This document shows positions 31,818 to 36,804 of a stretch of 36,804 nt of DNA, piece by piece. Numbering within the stretch: position 1 is the first letter of the stretch; each line of letters begins with the position of its first letter. The translations under genes and the position numbers were made by a program. The notes beneath the pieces are model-generated. The model did no database searches and was not told the origin of the DNA. It saw nothing but the letters and a program-made list of their open reading frames with translations. Source of the stretch: CAZGIF01 sp964526045 (GTDB lineage: Bacteria > Patescibacteriota > Gracilibacteria > Absconditabacterales > Absconditicoccaceae); contig CAZGIF010000008.1 of assembly GCA_964526045.1 (NCBI GenBank), forward strand, positions 1 to 36,804, written 5' to 3'.

Positions 31818-33455
31818 ATGAGAAATATAAAAGAACGATGTAAAACTGCTGCTGTAGTTGTTGGTATTTGACTTACTTGATGATTATTTTGATGTGCAGT
31901 TGAAAAAGCAACTCAATGATCAGATAGTTTGGCAAAGGTGATGAAGGCTCAAACGGCCAAAGATAATGTAATTTGAGTATCATGAATATCAGATGAGTTG
32001 AGCAGAAGTATTTTATTTGTACAGCCAGGGCAGGAATATACAGCTAACTATGAAACAATAAATATTGAAAGCGAAAAGTATGAGCGTTACTATGAAAGTT
32101 CTTATGAGACTACTGATAATCTTTTGTCTAAAATACAAGAAGATTATCAAGCTTTTTGATATAATACATATCAATTTTTTGTAGAAGATTTTATTAAAAA
32201 TATCGAAACAAGTTCAGAAGATAAAACTATTCTTGTAGGGTGATACTATATACGTATTTCTACTATATATGCTGAGCCTGCTCCGTGGGATGATTCAATA
32301 CCACATTGAATGAGATTTAACATTGCTGTAAGTAAAGTAAAACAGCCAGATGAGAATGAGACAGCCAGATATTTGGAATGATATAATTTTATACTAAAAG
32401 ATATTAAAGACTTACTCGCAGTTCTTGATAGTGAAAGTAAAGTGACTTATTGGACTTACGCATATAATTTAATGAAAAGAACTATTGATGCTGAAACTAA
32501 TGTGATGTTGTGAAATATGAGTTTATTAGAAAATGATAGTGTAAATCAAAATATTCAAGATTATATTGAAGTAGATAGTATTTTTCATAGAAATCTAAAA
32601 GTTATTAACCATTTGTCTGAATCTGAAAGTATGTGAGATCTTAGAAGTATGTATATTTTTGCAAAATATTTTTTATGAAATTCAGAATCAATAGTTTCTT
32701 TGGCTTGAGGACCTTCTATCACGGCTAATAAACAAGTATGAGAACAACTCTTGAAATTGTCTGAAAAGTATCCAAATTATACACAATTTAATGAAGGACT
32801 GATATCTAGTTTTGAAACTGAATTTTCTGAGATCGAAAGAAATAGATTAGAATCTTTGTTTATTAATTTTGTAACTAATTCTATCAACAGTAAACCTTTG
32901 GAAGATAGAAAAGAATTCTTTGTTGATAATGGTTACGGTACACCAGTTTTTGATTATAATTATTTCCGGCCATTATTCCTTAAAGAAATTAAAGAAATAT
33001 CTGAATGAAATAAAGATAATTGCCTATTTGGTATTCTTCTAGATATCTCTTTAGCAGATATTCACGATAAAACTAAACGAATGATTTATAACTGACTGTA
33101 TGAAAATACTGTCGCTAACGCCATAAAAACTACTTTTAATCCTTACTTCCATTTAGATTATGAAAATTGATATTTGTATGTCGATGATGTAATTCAAAAA
33201 ACTGAAGTTATTTTTAGAGCTTACAAAACTATAAATTGACGTGATGTTTTGTTAAAAGACTGAGAAGAAATTATTCCAATAGAACCAACTGAGCGCTTTT
33301 CTTTTGAGTCAACACCACTTGTAACTCACGTAGATAATAATAAAAAGATAGATATAAATTATATCAAGTTATGGGTTGCATCTTTTCCAAAAGGAACAAA
33401 GATAAAAATGTATTGAATCTGAAAAGACTGAGAAACTCTTTATAAATCCGAATAA
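31818..33455 (+). CDS. Tandem lipoprotein paralogue 1
   Basis: 545 aa. A signal peptide ends in a lipobox (LFGC) with the lipidated cysteine at residue 26. Right after it comes a segment kept in all three paralogues: SLAKVMKAQTAKDNVIGV. The body is helical and polar with aromatic pairs (ENETARYLEGYNFILKDI). Near the C-terminus is the best conserved block: ENTVANAIKTTFNPYFHLDY, then GYLYVDDVIQKTEVIFRAYK, then GRDVLLKDGEEIIPIEPTE. No enzyme motif is visible; the family is not one I know. Its neighbours are its own homologues, so the family probably grew by duplication here. The C-terminal block may be a beta-rich binding domain. Confidence 0.82.
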
Positions 33456-33484
33456 TAATACTTGTCGTTTTCCAAAAATTTGAG

Positions 33485-33506
33485 ACTGACCTCCAATGTT
33501 GTCAGT
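33485..33506 (+). promoter_or_regulatory. Hairpin upstream of lipoprotein 2 (CTGAC/GTCAG family)
   Basis: ACTGAC / GTCAGT stem, 10-nt loop, pyrimidine-rich tail (ATCCCTTTTG), between lipoproteins 1 and 2. It could end the first gene or act in the leader of the second, 42 bp from its ATG. Confidence 0.5.
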
Positions 33507-33547
33507 ATCCCTTTTGTTACGTTTATTTTTATTATAAATTTTAGAAT

Positions 33548-35182
33548 ATGAGTATAAGAAAGTGATGTAATACAGCTGCTGGAGTTGTGAGTTTTGGATT
33601 GGCTTCTCGGTGATTGTTGTGATGTGCAGCTGAAAAGGCAACTCAATGATCAAATAGTTTGGCAGAAGTGATGAATGCTCAAATTGCCAAAAATAATGCT
33701 ACATGAGTTACGTGAATGCCTGATGCGTTTAGTAAAAGTATAAGATTTGTTAGTCCTGGTGAAACTGCAACTGCAAATTATACAACTCTAAATACTGATG
33801 CTAATTTTAGTGAGCAGTATTATATGAGTGAGTATGAAAACAAAGAAAAACTTATTGAGGATATACAAAAAGAGTTTAAAGATAAATCGTACAATAGTTA
33901 CGCTTGGTTTGTAGAGCAATGTATCGAAGAATTTGATTGAAATGATCATGATGAAAGTATGCTTATTAATTGATATTATGTTCGTGTGATTAGTTCTTAT
34001 CGCAATCCAGATCCTCAGGATGACTCTCAGTCGTATGGTGTTTGATATCATATAATGGTGGATCATATCGCTGATGAATCATGAAATGAATTTGCTAGGT
34101 ATATACAATGAACTAATCTCTTTGAAGACACTCAATTAAGTGACTTTTTGGATCTAATGGATCCAAAAATAAGAGTGGTATTTCGAAATGTGATATATAA
34201 TAACATGAAAAGAATGATCGAGCAAGAAAACAGTCTCATGTTGTGATCTGCTAGAGAGAGTGATGTTGATCTCAATGATGATAATACCCAAGATCAACAT
34301 GCTTTTGATAGTTTGCTTCGTTCCAATCCAACTATCATGGCACATCTATCTCAGCACGAAGCTATGGGTTCTTTGCAGCATATGCATATTTTGACAAAAT
34401 ATCTCTATCTAAGTGATCAAAGTTTTGAAAATATGCCTCAAGATAAAGTTATGACCAAACATAAAGAACTAGCAGAGGAGCTTGTGTCTCTCAAAATGGC
34501 ACACCCAACATATGCTTCTTTTATATCTTCAAACTTAGCAAGTTATAAAAGTATATCCAAATTTAGATTAAATAACTTTTTTGGAGAATATGCTCTAAGA
34601 TATTTACATACCAACTCATGAGAAGATACGTTAGATGTAGAGTCTCTATATAATCTAAATCAAACTCAAAAAAATGAACTTTATCAAGAAGCTCGACCTT
34701 TGTTTGTTGATCAGATGCAAGATATTTTGTCAGGTTCAAGAGAAAGTGAATTGTATGCATTGGCTTTAGATCGTATATTAGATGATCTATATAACTCAAT
34801 GAGATCTATGTCATATTGGTCTGTACATACTAATGTTGTTGGAAACGCAATTATGACTAGATTTCAAAAGAATATTCGCCTGGACTTTGAATGATGATAT
34901 TTGTATGCAGATGATCTTATACAGCAAACAGATATTTATTTTAGAGTGTACAAAACCGTACAGTGACGTGATGTTTTGGTAGAAGATGGAGAGAGGGTTA
35001 TAAACCTACAACCAACAGAGATTCTTGGTTTTTCTTCTATTCCAGTTGTGACACATATAGATAAGAGTACAAAAATAAGTATTCGTGATATACTAGCTCG
35101 ATTTGAAAAGTTTGATGTGTGATGCAAATTGAAAATAACATGAGCATGAGATGAGAATGTCACAAGGATCAAAATGAAGTAG
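33548..35182 (+). CDS. Tandem lipoprotein paralogue 2
   Basis: 544 aa, same length and plan as paralogue 1. The lipobox is LLGC with cysteine 26. The conserved segments are SLAEVMNAQIAKNNATGV after the lipobox, and TNVVGNAIMTRFQKNIRLDF, GYLYADDLIQQTDIYFRVYK and GRDVLVEDGERVINLQPTE near the end. The middle has diverged and is more helical (LQHMHILTKYLYLSDQSF). Ends in a basic stretch (NVTRIKMK). No catalytic motif seen. Confidence 0.82.
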
Positions 35183-35232
35183 CATTTTTGTTAGTCTCTC
35201 AATAGTCTAATAACATCTTTAAAAAATAAAGT

Positions 35233-35264
35233 CTGACACGAATGCAGTCAGGCGAGTATTTTTA
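35233..35264 (+). promoter_or_regulatory. Hairpin upstream of lipoprotein 3 (CTGAC/GTCAG family)
   Basis: CTGAC / GTCAG stem with 9-nt loop, then GCGAGTATTTTTATTT, 27 bp before ATG 35279. The stem is identical to that before paralogues 1 and 2, while loops and flanks differ. Confidence 0.55.
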
Positions 35265-35278
35265 TTTCACGATAGAAA

Positions 35279-36804
35279 ATGAGTGTAAGATCTTGATTTA
35301 AATGTTTAGTAGCTGTCGCATCAATACCAATTATGATGTTTTTGAGTCAATCATGTAAAGTTGTACAAGATACACAGCAGTGATTGAGTAAAGTGATGAG
35401 AATGCAAACTGCCAAAGATTATGTCCATTGAGTGATAACAGAAATGCGTGATGATTTGTCTTCAGAGATACGTTTTGTGCATCCATCCAATTCGATTGCG
35501 TTTAATATAAATAGCTTAGGTTCTGATTATTATCCTACGAGTATGTGATTTTTTGAAGTAGGACAATATGATTCACAAGAAGATTTATTTGCTGCTATAG
35601 AACAAAAGTTTGAGAGAAATTTCTATAAGTTGTATAAAGACTTTGTTGAAGAATGTGTTTTGTCTATTAATGAAAAGTGAGATATAAAAGCTATAAAATT
35701 AGACGGTGTTGCTGTTAGTGTTGAGCTTATGAATTATAGAAAAGAGAAAACTCTTGAAATAACCGTATATTATCAAAAAAAAACCAAAACAAATGCTACT
35801 TCTCAAGTAAATACTCAACTATCAAATATTTTACGTTGAGAAAATCTCTTAGACTTTAATGATGTTTCAGAATATGCGATGGATGCTCATCTTATTGATT
35901 TCTATAACAAACTTACTAGTGACTTACAGCAAGAGTTTTGGGTGCAACTATATGATAATATGTACCAAGGTATCCAAAATAAAAACAACAACATCACATG
36001 AGATACCAAAAATGCCTTCCAAAGTATGTATCAAAAAGACTCTTTTCGTACATTTGATAGTCTTTTGAAGGCAAGTCCAGCTGTTTCGTCTTTATCTCAA
36101 AATCCACAACGAAAAAAGTATCAGTATGTATCTTTACTGGTTTTTTATGTTAACGAACCATATCGAATTGCAAGAAATAAGGAGTTATACCAGGTAGGTT
36201 CCTATAAGTTTGATCTAGTTGAAGATCTTGCTGAGAACTATAAGACTTTTGACACATACTCTGCATTGCAATTGACTTCAGATTTTGATGAGAAACAGCT
36301 TAAATTAGTTTTTGCTGATTTTTGTTCGTATTATAGTTATACTGATGATATGGATAGTGCGTGGCATATTTTTGCAACTCAAATGGATGAGATGATCCAA
36401 TGACAGCAAAATCAATTGTCTGACTACTTACTCGATCACTATCTACAGTCAATGTATCAACATATGAATAACTTGGCTTCTTATTCTGTAAATAAAAATG
36501 TTGTGGCAAATGCAATTTCTGTTCAGTTTGACAAAAATATTTCAATTGACTTTGACAATTGGGTGTTGTATGCAGATGATGTTATTCAACCGACACAAGT
36601 TATTTTTAGAGCGTATCAGACAATATGAGGTCAAGATGTCTTGATTGAAGGATGAGAAATTGTTATACCTATATTACCAACAGAGGAATTAGATCTAGGA
36701 TCAGTTCCATTGGTTGTACGAAAAGATTGATATTATACAGCGGATCTACCAGATGTTGCAAAGCGATATAAAGATTTGCCACTCAACACCAAAATAAAAG
36801 TGTA
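35279..36804 (+). CDS. Tandem lipoprotein paralogue 3 (cut by window end)
   Basis: 508 codons are present and the frame is open at the end of the window. Signal peptide with a candidate lipid-attachment cysteine again at residue 26 (LSQSC, a weaker lipobox than in the other two). Shared segments: LSKVMRMQTAKDYVHGV, NKNVVANAISVQFDKNISID, WVLYADDVIQPTQVIFRAYQ and GQDVLIEGGEIVIPILPTEE. The middle is more divergent, with a lysine-rich strand region (VYYQKKTKTNATSQ). By comparison with paralogues 1 and 2 about 35 residues are missing. Confidence 0.8.

Noticed and set aside
20..36804. TGA as selenocysteine or as tryptophan (code 4)
   Set aside because: TGA is frequent in every gene and falls on glycine columns (FolD PGGVGP, CGGxH), while Trp columns use TGG; too many sites for selenocysteine.
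1..36804. tRNA or rRNA genes, CRISPR arrays, insertion sequences
   Set aside because: I saw no cloverleaf with a T-arm consensus, no regularly spaced repeats with spacers, and no transposase or integrase motif.

Overview
The window reads coherently only if TGA is translated as glycine (genetic code 25). With the standard code every gene breaks into short pieces. With TGA = Gly, long uninterrupted frames cover almost the whole window, and invariant glycines of known families fall on TGA: the PGGVGP motif of FolD, the CGGxH zinc site of an alanyl-tRNA editing protein, the GGKG of a PEP-synthase-type ATP-grasp domain, and the GRLD motif of a pseudouridine synthase. TAA and TAG are the only stops used. 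Together with the strong AT bias and dense packing (no gene-free stretch over 300 bp), this points to a Candidate Phyla Radiation bacterium of the Gracilibacteria/Absconditabacteria (BD1-5/SR1) type. I cannot say which from sequence alone.

Layout. 20-5562 (minus): a lytic-transglycosylase-like protein and a 1405-aa cell-surface protein with PKD/Ig-like domains. 5741-7594 (plus): two unassigned genes, a membrane-anchored protein and a protein with a nonapeptide-repeat solenoid, each ending at a strong terminator with the same stem. 7694-13144 (minus): a cassette of paralogues that match no family I know. It holds a 645-aa two-module protein (A), a 361-aa one-module homologue (B) and two small helical homologues (C1, C2), with an HD phosphohydrolase among them. 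13236-16611 (minus): holA and a PEP-synthase/rifampicin-phosphotransferase-like gene. The latter is flanked by two copies of the last 81 bp of holA.

16693-20176 (minus): two surface/membrane proteins and mltG. 20251-22881 (plus): a phosphodiester-glycosidase-domain protein, folD and a nucleotidyltransferase-like gene. 22895-23635 (minus): an RsuA-type pseudouridine synthase. 23734-26472 (plus): a free-standing homologue of the C-terminal half of AlaRS, a DUF192 protein and a beta-solenoid membrane protein. 26478-29694 (minus): two bitopic membrane proteins that resemble PilO/PilN-type pairs only in layout. 29889-31647 (plus): two small membrane proteins and LemA. 31818-36804 (plus): three tandem paralogous lipoproteins, the third cut by the window end, each preceded by a hairpin with the same CTGAC/GTCAG stem.

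Taken together the window is largely a cell-envelope and surface region (peptidoglycan cleavage, surface adhesin-like proteins, lipoproteins, membrane solenoids) with a few housekeeping genes (holA, folD, mltG, lemA, rsuA-like). The least explained parts, and the best candidates for an undescribed system, are the A/B/C paralogue cassette with its shared leader and shared C-terminal tag, and the tandem lipoprotein family with its conserved upstream hairpins. I found no tRNA, rRNA, CRISPR array or transposase.
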